NCBI GenBank assembly: GCA_023935145.1
Contig: CM043699.1
Location: 146,806,536 to 146,870,535, forward strand
Direction of reading: 5' to 3'
DNA length: 64,000 nucleotides
Origin: Bretschneidera sinensis
Taxonomy: Eukaryota; Streptophyta; Magnoliopsida; Brassicales; Akaniaceae
Under the pieces are notes generated by a model. That model was not told the origin of the DNA. It was given only the letters and a program-made list of their open reading frames with translations, and searched no databases. How positions within the stretch are numbered: position 1 is the first letter of the stretch; each line of letters begins with the position of its first letter. Made by a program: the position numbers and the translations under genes. Shown piece by piece: positions 1-12,119 of this stretch.

Positions 1-2004
1 ATCTCCTCCCATTGTCACGATTCACTCAATTCAGCTCTATATTGCCCTTTGCTACACCTACAACCGTATATTATGATTTGGCTGACTCAAATTTTTCATC
101 TAAATTCCTTCGTTGAGACTGCAAAAATAGAAAGCGCGAGAAAGTTTAAAGTATAAGAGATACCTCATTTTTAAAGAAAATGATACAATCTTAATCATTT
201 ATATATTTATGAATCTAACGTAATAATATATAAATTTATGAACCTCACATATTATATGTTATTCTATTTATGAATCTTACATAGTAATATATAAATTTAT
301 GAATCTCACATATTATATAGTATTCGTGAATTTCACATGGTAGTATATAAATCTATGAATCTTAAGATTACATTATTTTCTCAAAAAAAACTTATAAAAT
401 CAAATCCTATATTTAAAATCATTAAAAATTCACTACTGAATTTTGGATCTATATTTCAATCATCTACGGTAAGTTTTTTTTGGCCCTTTTTTTCCACTCC
501 AAATTTGTGGGATATCAAACCATTTGTGTTTTTTTATCTATCGGTATGTCTTGATTTTAAATTTAAGACGATAAAAGAGTTAATTCTGTAATGATATGCA
601 TGATGTGGTGTTTCAAGACGAGCTACAAATACTTCTATTTGAAATTAAGGTTCAAAAGTTCGTGCTCAGGCAAATCGCCCAGTTCTTGGGTTCATGAGTT
701 GCCAGTATTATCTAAAACAAATCCTACATTTAAAATCATTAAAAAACAAGTGCAAGCATGTATTTACTTCTAAGTAGATGAGATAAAATATTCTACCACA
801 AATGCAACACGTAAGATAAGAAACGGGCAATCACAATGAAAGCTTGGTTGATTACACGTGCACAGAGAAGTAAAGATTGAATGAAAGGAAAAAGAAAAAA
901 GAGAAAAAAATGCATACCAGATGCACGTTTGGCTTTGATGCTCACTACCTTCTTGGACTAACCGTAGGATATGAGCTTTGGGACTTTATTATCAACTGCG
1001 TGCATTTATAAAAGGAAGAAGGGGAGATTTTTGTTGCCTTGTCAAATTAAGGTCAAGGAAAAGGAATGCTTGTTGTCTCATACTGCAAAATTGAATGTTC
1101 AGTCACTTTTATGCCTAACTGAAAAGCTCCTCTAACACAAAAAGTGATGTGTAAAGGTATTTTTAAGCACAATTTGACATTGCCATTTTAGCCTTTTCTT
1201 TTGGCACCACTATTAGCCGGCCGGACTCTTTAATCAAGATATTAAACTAGATTACTATAACGTAAGTTACTTAAGTTATTTTATAAAAAATTGACTAATC
1301 ATTTTTTTTCTAATAAACTTTCAATAATTTATTTGGACTGCATAAAAAAACAAAGCTGTCTTCACATGCTTTTAATGATTAGGTCACGCATTTGCCTTAG
1401 CAATAAAAATAATTTATGATTTTTAATTGAATTATAATAAAACAGTAATAAAACTATAAATTATTTAATATTAGATAAAATAACTGTGAAAACAGTTTTT
1501 TAGAAAGTGATATCATTTTATAAATCCTTTTTTTTAAAGTGTTGGTTAAACAACAGTTAGGCTATAAAATGTTTAATGTTGGATACAACATCAGTGAAAC
1601 AATTCTATAGACACATAAATTGTCTCATAAAGCATTTTTCAAAATAGTATTTGACCTAGTTTCTGTTGATAGGAAATAAAAACCATTTCAAAAACTCTAC
1701 CAAAGAAGTTCTAATTGGCAACTAATGTTCAACTTTTAGCTAGATTGGCAACCAATGTTTGTGATTGTAGTGGGATTTTAAGATTCCTCTGTCATCTTCA
1801 GCTTCTAATAAAAACAAACAATTCTTTTTTGATAGATAAACCAAACAATTGAGTAAATGGAACTATGCGAAAGAAAAATGCCAAAATGAATTATTAAGCA
1901 AGATTTAATTAACACAAATTACTAACACGAATAAGATTAGAATTTTCTCCATTTGAGAATTAAAATAGAAGTCAAGTTTATAGTGAGATTGAATGTCATA
2001 TCAT
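1..2004. other. AT-rich intergenic DNA, no recognisable gene
   Basis: Very AT-rich sequence. The open frames here (337-591 and 591-773) have low-complexity translations that resemble no family I know and contain no motif. A short tandem repeat occupies about 224-365 (listed separately). The stretch ends where homology to a gypsy-type LTR begins, near 2005. Confidence 0.6.
224..365. repeat. short AT-rich tandem repeat, about 2.5 copies of a ~60-bp unit
   Basis: The string AATATATAAATTTATGAA recurs at about 224 and 285, and a diverged form occurs at about 341. Each copy is followed by a variant of CTCACATATTATAT. Spacing is about 56-61 bp. No coding content is seen. Confidence 0.6.
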
Positions 2005-2413
2005 CAAAATGAGGATGATCGAGAGGTGTGCCTCTGGAGGGGACTCTCCGATGCCTATGTTAGATTAGGGCTTCAAAAATATGAAAACTAGAGAGTGGAG
2101 AGTATTTGGTGAGTTTTGATGGTGAGAGTCGCCTTATATAATGTAGGAGATAGAGTCCTTATGAGATCTTATCTACTGATGAGATATAATTTCTTTAAAT
2201 TTTGAGTTATCATGATAGGATTAGGGTTTGTTTGGAGATAAGGCTGAGCTTATCCCTGGAACGTCACAGTAGGATTAGAGTTCTAGCGTGAAAGTATTGT
2301 TAAGCTCTTTGCCATGTGTCTGATTAGCCAATTTTACTTCTTACAAAATTATCTTTTTGCCTTTGGAGGGTGCCATGTGTCACTATGTCATTGGACGGGG
2401 AAAATTCCTAACA
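2005..2413 (-). repeat. 3' LTR of the LARD-like gypsy element (minus strand)
   Basis: It shares with the LTRs at 12120-12438 and 15754-16294 the blocks CTCCGATGCCTATGTTA, the stretch around ATCATGATAGGA and a terminal region rich in GGTGCCATGTGTCA. Its right end reads CCTAACA on the plus strand (TGTTAGG on the minus strand), next to a polypurine tract. The left border is uncertain: the expected TGATGCC start is absent, so it is truncated or diverged. Confidence 0.7.
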
Positions 2414-2989
2414 TTAGATGTCCCCCACTTCCTTGAGTGCAACTATGCAGTCAAGAAAGTAGTTTGTGAGATGCGTGCTTGGTATGTGGTTACCAAGGCT
2501 CGGTATATGTTGGCCGAGGCTTTGTGTGGTGTGCTTGATTATGAATGATTATTTTTTGGGTTTTTAGCTCCGTTGGTTCGGGTTTGGGACGTGTTTGAGG
2601 CCCTTTGGTGAAGAAATAATAGTATTTTCGTTAGTCGTTTGTAAGAAATTTTCCCGAGAAAGTCAAATTTTAAAATTCTGAGACTGGATCTAGAAAAAGA
2701 AGGCTGGGAAACCTTAGGAATCAAATTGGCTATGTCTGAAACTGAGTTTGAATTATGTGAACCGACTAGTCAAATATGAGTCAAAATAGATGATTTGTGA
2801 AAAAAATCATCTGTTAAAGCAGAATCTTGAAATTTTGAGTCCATATTTGAAAGAACACGTTATAAAAGCATAAGAATCGGTCCTGTTGGATCTGAAACCG
2901 GGTAAAAAATAGCTAAATTGATTAGTCAAAGAGGTGAATTGGGTGCTCAAACCTGGTTGAACAAGTTAGTTTGAGTCAATTGGCATGGT

Positions 2990-3360
2990 ATTGAGGTGGC
3001 ACTGACTCGGCGCCTAGGTTGTGCTAACGTGGTACCCATGTTGCGATGACGTGACATTTGGGTGGTGCAGGCGTGATGTTTTCATGAAGTTTATTTGACG
3101 AGAATATGGCACCTAGATGGCAATAACATGATGTTTGGGTGGCATTGATGTGACGCTTGGGTGGTGATGACTTGGTGCCTAGGCGGCATTGTTGTGGTGC
3201 TTAGGTGGTGTTGTCGTGGAGCCTAGGTGGTGATGACGTGGTGTCTGGTCAATGATGATGTGGTGTCTAGGTAAAGCTTACGTAGCAATGATGTGGTGTT
3301 GACATAGCACTTAGGTGGCTATGATGTGGGTGTTGACTAGCCAATACTCAGCTGACACGT
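2990..3360. repeat. GC-richer minisatellite with repeated GATGACGTGG-type motifs
   Basis: Degenerate units of roughly 22-30 bp built on GGTGCCTAGGTGGTGATGACGTGG repeat about a dozen times inside the internal region of the LARD-like element. Composition differs clearly from the AT-rich surroundings. TGACG and ACGTGG cores recur. No open frame spans it. Confidence 0.7.
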
Positions 3361-3778
3361 GCTGGTAAGTCATCGTTCTTAAAGATAAAATAAAAATCCG
3401 AATGTCCAATGAGCTTGAGACATGTGGCGGAGGTAGATTTTAAATAGAAAATGAGCAATTTGGGAGTCCAATGAGATATGGACATGTGTAAAAGAAAAAT
3501 TCTTAAGAAATAAGAGTAATTGGATCATCCATTAAGAAATGGACATGTGGCAGTGATCTCTTAAGAAAGATGAGGGCTAACTAGTGCATATTTTCTATCC
3601 ACCGGTTTGACCAAGCCTTTGTTACCAACCAGAGAATCAATTTGTCGTGGAACTTTGTCGGCGATCAGAGAAACTAGGTTTGCCACGAAACTTTTTCTGT
3701 ATGCTCGGGGAGGATGTCGAGACACCTTGTGGTGGTGGTGACAACTTTTGATCACCGGATTACAAATTTACAATCAAA

Positions 3779-4015
3779 GTTCTGTTTTTTCGGTGAACTT
3801 TAGTGGCTCCAATAGAGAACTTTCAACGTCCGATCACCGTGAAACATTGAAAAGATGTAGATCAGAGGCCGATGAATCTGTTGGTGTGGCTGGATTTCAC
3901 TATTGAATGCTGGATTTTTCACAGATATGATGGTAAAGATCCTATTTTTTGGCGAACTTTAATGGCTCTGATGGAGGACTTTATGACGTCTGATTGCCGT
4001 GAAACTTTGTAAGGT
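3779..4015. repeat. two diverged copies of a ~170-bp tandem unit
   Basis: The segment from TTCTGTTTTTTCGGTGAACT (3779) to CCGTGAAAC (about 3845) recurs as TCCTATTTTTTGGCGAACTT (about 3949) to CCGTGAAAC (about 4011). Spacing is about 170 bp and divergence is substantial. It lies in the internal, apparently non-coding part of the LARD-like element. Confidence 0.6.
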
Positions 4016-4366
4016 GGTAGATATGGAGGTGGGAAAACGCAATGGTGCATTCTGATTGGATTGTTAACTACTGAATCATCGTGGATTTGACAGATCTAAT
4101 GGTTGAATTGATATGCAACGTTGACCACTAGATTCTTTTGGAAGATATGGCCTTTTGCGATATTTGCGGTAGTGAGCGAGACTTTCTTAGATATGATGAA
4201 ATATTGCGGTTTTATAGTTGCCGATCAGTGACTCATCTGTAACAGCCTTTTCGGACAGACATTTTTTGTCATTTCCCATGGGCGGTGCCATTTTATTGAT
4301 GCCAAAAATCTACTAGACGAGCTCACAGACCCCTGTGCATCTAAAGAATGCGCACTACAAGAAATT

Positions 4367-4660
4367 TAACTTTTCGCAATAAGATTTCGCAATGATTTAT
4401 AAAGTCATTGCTAAATGTGTACATATCGCAACGACTAATCTTATAGTTGTTGCCAAATATATAACATGTCGCAACAATGTTAAAAAGTCATTGCCAAATG
4501 TATAACATATTGCAACTACGCTAAAGAATCATTGCCAAATATATAACATATCGCAATGGCTAATTAAGTCGCTGCCAAATATGTAACATGTCACAACGAC
4601 ATTAAATAGTCATTGCCATAATTTAGGTTTTGCAATGACAATCCACTGCAAGAAAAAATA
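4367..4660. repeat. CACTA subterminal repeats (5' side)
   Basis: Roughly six ~55-bp units each contain CGCAACGAC-like sequence, a short spacer, GTCGTTGCCAAATAT-like sequence and ATAACAT. The CGCAATGAC/GTCATTGC pairs can form hairpins. Related CGCAACGAC motifs recur at the 3' side, about 11885-12070. Subterminal repeats of this kind are the usual binding sites of TNPA-type proteins in En/Spm elements; here that role is inferred. Confidence 0.8.
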
Positions 4661-7600
4661 ATATCACCAATAGACACTATTACGTCGATGATATATGTTT
4701 TTTGTGATAGACTATCAAGGATGGACACTTGTCAATTGTTTTTAAGGTCAAATATTATAGAGGACAAAATTTTTCATCGATAATAAACTTTTTTCCATCG
4801 TTATTATTTTTTAAAAAATTCTAAGAATTTAAAAGTCATTTTAAAATTTTAAGTATCATTGAAAGATAATTCTATCGGTAATAAGAATTGTTAGTAATTA
4901 AAAAATAATTTTATATATTTTTTTTAAAATTAAGTATTATCCATGAATAAGAATTTTAGGAATTAAAAATTAATTTTTAAAAAAATAAAAAATTAAATAT
5001 CACACATGACTTCCCTTCAAATTTTATTTTCGCAACGAGAATCTTTTGTTGCAACTGTTAGCAGCACACTTTATTGTTGTCAAAGCCTAGGGAAATTAAT
5101 TTTCAGTTCACCCTTAGAAAACTCTTGGACGCGCGATATTGTGGAAATTAATTCCCCCCCTTAAAATTTTCTTGGGCGTACAATTTCGTTCGTAGAATTG
5201 AAAACGCAAACTGAAAGGTTACCGTTTTGGTGCTACCAGAATTGAAAAGAAAATTGGAAGAACTACATCACTTTCTTCTTCTTACCAATGGTTTTTTTCT
5301 CATTTTTGTAAGTTTTCTCTTTCTTTCCCCCCAAACAAGAGCTTTCTTCTTCCAACTCTTCTTCTCATTTCTCTTTTCGAAGACACGTGTATTTTGGGAA
5401 TCTTTCACTTCTCTTGATTCTCTCCCTCGGATTGGGATTATTTTTTGGGAGTCTTCATTTTTTGAAGATTGTCTACTAGGGCTTCCATTTGGGAGCTGAT
5501 GAAAAAGAGGGAAGCTTTAATTTTTAGTCTTCATTGTCCGAGAAAATTCAAATTCCTTTGGATTTCGAAAAAAATTGAGGGAGGAATTTCTTTATAAGAT
5601 TCTTCTTAGAAGCAAAGAGAATTAGGGATTTCTTTTAAAATATTTTGGGTGTTTTGAAGAAAATTTAAGATTTTTAAGTGTTCAGAGAGAGAGAGACTGA
5701 TTGAAATCTCTGATGTGACTATTGAAAACGGTTTCAGATTCCCTAGTTGAAAGTTCTGTTTTGGTGCTGATAAGAAGATCACGGTCTGACCTTCAAGGGA
5801 TTTTCTTTTTTTATTTAAAGGTATAGTACTAACTCCTTTGGTATTAATTCGTATAATCTGTCTTTGTTCTGAATATAATTTCTATGAATTTTCTGTTTCA
5901 AAGTATTCTACTAGGATCTCCTGTGGGTGATTATTAATATGATTGAGCATTGAAATCTGGTGCTTTTTCAAGCAATCTGTTGCTGTTCGTGGGGTGGTCT
6001 GTTGATTCAGTTTTGATACTGTTTTAGTTGGAGGGTCTATTGTTTGGTTTTTGTGATCTTTTTTTCTTTCTTTGTTCTGGTCCTGATTGTTGTTGGTGTA
6101 CATGTGTTTATTGTATCTTGGGTGAGGACTTGTGCTTGTAGTTTGGTCTTTGGCTGCTTCATATTATTAATAAAATTTGTTTCTTGCCGTTCAAAATTTT
6201 TTTTTCTATGAATTTGAAAGGCTTAATTGATTTTTTTTCTTAAACATAATCTTTGTTCTAGTCCTTGATAGTAAAACAGGATTTCATGGCTTGGGTTTTT
6301 TCACTCCAATTGTAGTCAAATTTGTTTATTCTCAGTTCTACTTTGGTGTGGGTGTGAGTGTGCCATTGCTTAAAAGATGTGAGAATCATTGGTAGTATGT
6401 CTTCCAATTCAGTTGAAAGCTTATATTCCTAAAAGTGACAGAAAAGTGACAGGTTGAATGGATGTATTGAAGCTTTTTAATTCTTTTAATACTGTGGTTG
6501 CATATTTGCATCTTGCATAAGATTAAAACTATCCATTTGGTTTAGGGAAAACAGTTCTTGAAAGATTATTCATGGAGAAAACTTTACTTAGAAACTCTGT
6601 ATCTTGAAGGTTTTTCTATGGTGAAACTTAAGAGGTCTTTATTCTGCCACTTCAATCAACTCTGAGAAAAATATCTGTTTACGATATTAACAAAAGTTCT
6701 TTTTTTGGAAAAGGTCTTCTATTCTCGGAAAAGGTCTTCTATTCTCAGGTAGATGGACAAAAATGTTGATTTATAACCTAATGCTACGTAATCCTTTATT
6801 TAAGCTTCATATTACAAGCTTTTAAGGTGAATGGCAATTATTGCTTTAGGTTTGTCCTCGTTAGGCAGTGAATCGTTGTTCTCTTAATTCATTATTTGAT
6901 CTAACCAGCTATGGCTTCATTGTCTTCTATGCCTATGAGAACGTTTTCTTATGCAGCCTCTTTTATTTCCATTTCCCTCAAAAAGCCTTGGTCTGCAACT
7001 GCATAAATTCTGCTACGATGTTAATTGAACCTTTTATTATTTCCCTCCAAAACCCTTGAAAGTGTACTTATTCATAGATTTGGCTTTTAGACTATGGCGA
7101 TTTCGCCAAATGTGTGATTTCAGGTTCTGGATGGTGTCAGAAGTGCAAATCTTTTAGTTACTTTTAAATGCTGTAACTTGTTGTAATGATTATGCTGTTT
7201 CAGTTTTTTTCTAATCTTTTTCTTATTGCAGGGTTCGGGCCAAGCTATAGCAATAAGATAAACAACTGATCGATGTGCATTCTATAATTGCAGGTTTCTT
7301 CACTGGCAGGGTATGTTAACTATCTCACTCAGTTAGTTTCACAAGTCAGGTATACACTATTTTTTGAGGTATTGAATAGTAAACAACGTTATTAATATCT
7401 GAACATATCATCTAGGTCACGCTACTGCTTGAATTAATTTATTTTATGGGTGCATGATTCATGTTGTGAATATTTTGTGAGATTTAAAAAGAAAATAAAA
7501 GGCCTGAAATGTTCATCAGTTGCATATTGGACCTTTTCATTGCAGTGGTGTTTCTTTGGGGATAAAGACATCTTATCAATCACAAATAACTAAGTTTCCA

Positions 7601-8235
7601 TTGTTAGAAAATATATTAGGGAATATTTAGGTGATCTTTCAATTGTTCAGCAATGCAATGAATATCATGTATAAAAAAAACAGTGCAATGAATATAATAT
7701 CTTAAATCAACTGATGCTGAAGGTTTAATTAGATGCTTCAATGTGTAGTTTAGCTGCTTGCATAGCTCTCATTAGTAGAAGCAACTTTATCCTTCCTTAT
7801 ATGAGTTTCAAGTAGACTCTTTTATGCTTATTGAAAGTTATTGTGAGATTAATTTTTTTCATAGACAATGTAAATTGAGTTAATGTGAAGATGAAGTACT
7901 TGATTGAGATTACATGTAGAGCTATCCAAATTCCTTCTCTTTCTCCCCTCTTTCTATTGAGGTATAAAAAGCAAAAACAAAAAATTACCATCTCAACCTA
8001 TAGAGAATGTAGTTCAAGTAATTTCCATAGTAGCTCAGTACCTAACTATCCTTTTGTTTGACTAAGTTTAACAAATGATGGTTTAAGAATGCTCTTTATG
8101 GTTCTCCATTTCTTTGTCTCTTTTGCAATAATGTATTCTATTTGATTTCTAGTAATTTATGTTAAATAAATTTGGTAATACTGATGAAACTTGCTGTTAA
8201 CAATAATTTGTGCAAGATATGTTGGGAGGTAAAGG
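4661..8235. other. CACTA 5' non-coding part and probable leader introns
   Basis: No recognisable protein. 5200-5800 has pyrimidine-rich, leader-like sequence, including the hydrophobic open frame 5227-5499, which resembles no family and ends in untranslated-looking DNA. 7200-7320 holds possible splice signals (TTGCAG twice). This could be the untranslated first exon and introns of the transposase gene. No structure can be fixed by eye. Confidence 0.4.
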
Positions 8236-8298
8236 TTGGGGCAGAGGAAGGAATTCTACAGACAAACCATTGTATATTTTCTGCCAGTGCAGGTAGAG

Positions 8299-8502
8299 CT
8301 ACATAGATCAGCGACCACCAGAAATATTCCCACCCCTGTGCAGCGAGAGCAGCCTAGATCTGCAATCATAAGAGACATTCCCACCCTTGTGAAGACAGAG
8401 CTGCTTAGATCTGCGATCACTAGAGGTGCTCCCACCCCTGTGCAGCTAGAACTACATAGATCAGTGACCACCAGAGACATTCCCACCCTTATGCAGTCAT
8501 AC
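8299..8502 (+). repeat. 51-bp coding-phase minisatellite, four units
   Basis: Within the open frame 8236-8595 four consecutive 51-bp units encode a 17-residue repeat of the form LHRSATTRNIPTPVQRE, with variants at several positions. Unit starts are about 8299, 8350, 8401 and 8452. The unit length is a multiple of three, so frame is kept. It lies upstream of the transposase-like exons in the CACTA and may be an exon of the same gene. I do not recognise it as a known domain. Confidence 0.7.
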
Positions 8503-8766
8503 ATGGCGTGTACACCAGAGCAACCTGTTGCAACCAATGCAGGTATTAATTGGTTTGTTTCTTTACATATTTTAGTGCTTAATTGGAAGAGTTGAGTAGA
8601 GACTTTGGTATCATCATGGAAGCAAAGTAACACACAATAAGCTGAATTGTAATTGATTCAAATGATGCCTTGAATCTTTTTGTAACTTCTGGCAGTTCCC
8701 ATCTATCTAAAAAAATAACTTATCTTTTCTTCTTATTGTAGTTGTCTGTTTATAAAATTTCTTACC

Positions 8767-10430
8767 ATGTGTAGTAGCGTAGGATCATCTACAAGAAAGT
8801 TCAAGGGTAGAGGGAAATATAAATGTAAAACAATTGAGAAGAAAACTAAATTTGGTACACTAAAAATAAAACTTCATATACCAAAAGAACATCTTCGAGC
8901 TACAGGAGAAAATTCTCAAGATGTGGTCAACTTCTGTGGGTTTGTTGTTAGGACAACCGCATCATTAGACATTGACTCATGGAAGGAAGCGTTTGCAAGT
9001 GTTGGTGATAGAATGTGGAAGCAAGTGCATGTGTGTCATCTTCCTTGTTTATATAATTAACATGTCTGAAATAGTCTGTGTTCTATGTTTTCTCTCTTAG
9101 TGGTAATGGCATGCCATGTTGCAATTTTACAGGATAGATTTGAGTTCGATGGTAGTGATGATTTGCCTCGTGAACTTGTTGTTGACACTATGAAATGACT
9201 ATATGGTATATGGAAAACACACTTGCATTATCATTATAAGACATACAGTACAGATGAGGATCGCTTGAAAAATCCCTCAAAAGATTTAGCAGTGGATCAA
9301 TGGAAACATTATATATGTCACTTTGGTTCAAAACAATTCCAGATATCAAGAGAAATTGATTTGGTGATTGCTGATACTTATATTTTTTTCTTCTATAGTT
9401 AATTCATGTTTCAACTTCATTCTTTTCTATTTTGATGACATGCATATGGACATTGTTGAGTGCACGCTATTAGCAAAAGAAACTCAAATAACCGCAAGAA
9501 AGCTAAATGCAAGCACACAACTGGAAATGTATCTTTTGTTGAGGTGGAAGAACTCTTGGTAATACATATATAAAAAACTACTACAAATTCGCTTCACAAA
9601 CTTAATATATCAATAAAATGCTTTTTATGAGGAAAAATAACTAATAATGAATGTGGCAGAGAGACCCTAATACCAAAGAGAAGCCTCCTGCTGATAAAAT
9701 TTGGCTTGCTTAACATACACGTCATGATAAAGATGGGAATATGGAGTGGGTTGACCCTCGCTCGAAAGAAATGTGTATATGTATTTTTAGTCTTTTGAAT
9801 TTGTTTATGATGAAATTGAAAACCATTTCATGCTAGAGAATACTAAATTTTGAATATGCTTATACCTCATAAAAAGGTCTGATTGTAATGCCTTGAACTG
9901 TTTCAGGTCCTTAATCTAAATATGGATTTAGTGAAGTTTTTTTTTTTTTTTTTTTTTTTTCCCGGTTTTAATTAGTGCATAATCTTATTATCTTAAAGAT
10001 ATGAAGAGCAATGCATTTTGGCTATTATGTATAAATAATTATAATGATCAATACATTATTATAGGAAGAACTTCAAGAGTTCGTTAACCATAATTCTGAA
10101 AGGGAATTGAGCCTATGACACAAGAAGACGTGTTGCTTCTTGTATTGGGGCTTCGTTCATGGTATTTTAGAGGTAAAGGGACTGGGAAACGAAGATATAT
10201 TGCCAAAAGTGTTGTTATTCATGCTATGCGAAAATAAGAAGAAGACCAACAAAAGATATCTGGGTTATAGAAAGATTTGCAAGCAGTCAGGGATCAACTA
10301 GAGAAAGATTTGCAAGAACTAAGGGATAAACAACAACATTTTCAAGATGTTCTTCGACAGGAGATGCTCCAAATGTTGGCAGCTGGAAGGTGTTCTCAAC
10401 CGTCTCCATCTGAAACTGAATTTGAGGTAA
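8767..10430 (+). pseudogene. decayed En/Spm-type plant transposase gene (Transposase_24-like)
   Basis: Translated pieces in order: an exon (8767 to about 9037) with a conserved CGFVVRTTASLDIDSWKE-like block; after an acceptor ending TTTACAG (about 9132) a piece reading DRFEFDG; then YGIWKTHLHYHYK and VDQWKHYICHF; at 9658-9775 a block with DPNTKEKPPADKIW and MEWVDPRSKEM; at about 10110 EDVLLLVLGLRSWYFRGKGTG; then a glutamine-rich coiled coil to about 10430. The order and motifs fit the plant Ptta/En/Spm family (Pfam Transposase_24), a TNPA-like partner protein and not the catalytic TNPD. Stops interrupt it at 9196 (probably Trp to TGA), near 9712 and near 10110, and one frameshift is needed. 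Exon borders are inferred. Confidence 0.75.
9937..9960 (+). repeat. T24 homopolymer
   Basis: Twenty-four consecutive T residues inside the transposase-like gene, probably intronic. Its exact length is prone to sequencing error. Confidence 0.95.
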
Positions 10431-11880
10431 TGTTTTTTACTTACCAGCATTAGGAATTGAATATGAGGTAATATAAATACTAAAATTTTAGAGTTTTTAA
10501 TAGAAAGAAAAGAAAGTGAATTCTGGAATTTGACTATAGCTTTCTAGTTTAGCAATTTGGCTCTCTCTCTATAAAGATACCGTGTGGAATTGGGTTCTCT
10601 GCTTCGAAGATTTCTTACCGGATGTTAATCCTAAATTCTGATAAAGCAGAAATTTATCTTATTTTCTGTATCATCTAATGGATGAAAAGAAACATTATGA
10701 CATGGATGATTATAATATGATTTTACTAGTATTCAGCATATGATATCTGTTTAGGTCCTGTATAAAATAATTATGATCTTTGGATAGCAGATGCTATTAA
10801 ACATTGTCACGAAAGTATTAACATGTGAAAGTAATTGGGGATTAAATGTGGATTTTGGAATGGTCTACATATGTTATATTCCTATAATGGATATACATAA
10901 TCATCAAGTATTTCCTTGTTAAGAATTGAAAGCAACCAAGAAGAAAGAAGTTAGTAGGGAACTGAAACAATTCATTTCTAGCAAACTTACTTGTGATATA
11001 TCACCACGTGCAGCTCCTGTGATCAAGAAAGGAAAAAAAAAAAATAGAGATTATCAGTAATTAGTAAGGTAGTTTATGAATAAGAAACACCCCATAGTAT
11101 CTTGCTCAAAGAATTTAAACAATGTCAAGTTTAAATAATTCAAGCCATTAAAGGCAAATTAACTAATAGCTGAAACAAGATGCCGAAAATGAAGCATCTC
11201 ATAGCACGTCTATCCAGATTCAAAGAACTGACTTAAAGATTGAGCTGCTGCTGGTACACTAGCGTTATTCCCTGTTGTTCCCGATGTCACCTGAAGAATC
11301 TAAAGTAATTAATTCCAAAGCTAAGAAAGGCACAACGATTGTTACTCATGTGAAAAATGAGTCACCGAGAATAAGTAAGAAAAAAGAAATGAGGGATCAA
11401 ATGGTAACAAAACTATGAATGTTTGATCCTTGAATAGGTCTTGTTTTGCCATAAATGTGACAATACTTTTTTGTGGTCCTATCACTCTGCTAATCACCTG
11501 ATTTGTTAGGGAACTCGTTAAACCATTTATCCTATTTATGTGAACGGTCAAGGAGTTGGAACATCAAGTAGGTGATATATTATCTAGTTTTGACTTAATA
11601 TTGTTACTATTAGAATATCACCGTAATTTAATGATCACAGCAAGCTTCCATTTAGAATCTTTTCATAGCAAGATGATCTCATGCAAAATCTTGTTTACTT
11701 GCTGTATTAATTGTGGATTTTTTACAAGTTACTTTAGAATTATAATTAGCTTTCTCTTTTGATAATCTCATTTCTTTTATTTTGATTTTATATTCAGAGC
11801 GAATTTGTTTGATTGGATGCAACATTAGAAAGATATATATAGAGATATAATTAGCTATTTGGTTTTTGTTGACGAATTTT
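10431..11880. other. CACTA 3' non-coding part
   Basis: AT-rich sequence between the last transposase-like exon and the 3' subterminal repeats. The short frames on either strand (11342-11551, 11556-11762, 11679-11909) show no family resemblance. Confidence 0.5.
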
Positions 11881-12119
11881 CCATATCGCAATGACTTTAT
11901 TGTTTCCATAGAATATTATATGTTATTAATAAGATTAGTTTATAGCAACGACAATGTTTTTACAACGAAAAATGTCATTATGTTAGGACTGTTTGTTGCG
12001 GGACTTTTCGCTACGTAGTTTATTGCAACGACTTTAATTGTTGCGAAAACACTTTTTTGCAATGACTTTTGACTTTTTGTAAGAACTCGCTGTGAAAAGT
12101 CAAATTTCTTGTAGTGGCG

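Larger units (their letters stand above)
4353..12116 (+). mobile_element. CACTA (En/Spm-like) DNA transposon, 7.76 kb
   Basis: The left end starts CACTACAAGAAATTT and the right end finishes AAATTTCTTGTAGTG. The reverse complement of the right end matches the left end over 15 bases, and then with two mismatches to about base 25. The three bases on each side are identical (GCG at 4350-4352 and 12117-12119), the 3-bp target duplication expected of CACTA elements. Hairpin-like subterminal repeats lie inside both ends. It carries one decayed En/Spm-type gene (8767-10430). I found no TNPD-like (Transposase_21) coding region, so it is probably non-autonomous. It sits inside a gypsy LTR. Confidence 0.95.

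Noticed and set aside
4373..4660. Regularly spaced repeats suggesting a CRISPR-like array
   Set aside because: The units are imperfect hairpins without unique spacers, in a plant sequence, and sit directly inside a CACTA terminus: subterminal repeats explain them.
5227..5499. 90-codon hydrophobic frame, possible membrane protein
   Set aside because: Phenylalanine/leucine-rich translation of a pyrimidine-rich leader-like stretch inside the CACTA; no family, no repeats, and no support as an exon.
8256..8633. Minus-strand 125-codon frame opposite the 51-bp repeats
   Set aside because: It is the antisense of the minisatellite; repeats of length divisible by three keep both strands open. The plus strand fits the direction of the CACTA gene.
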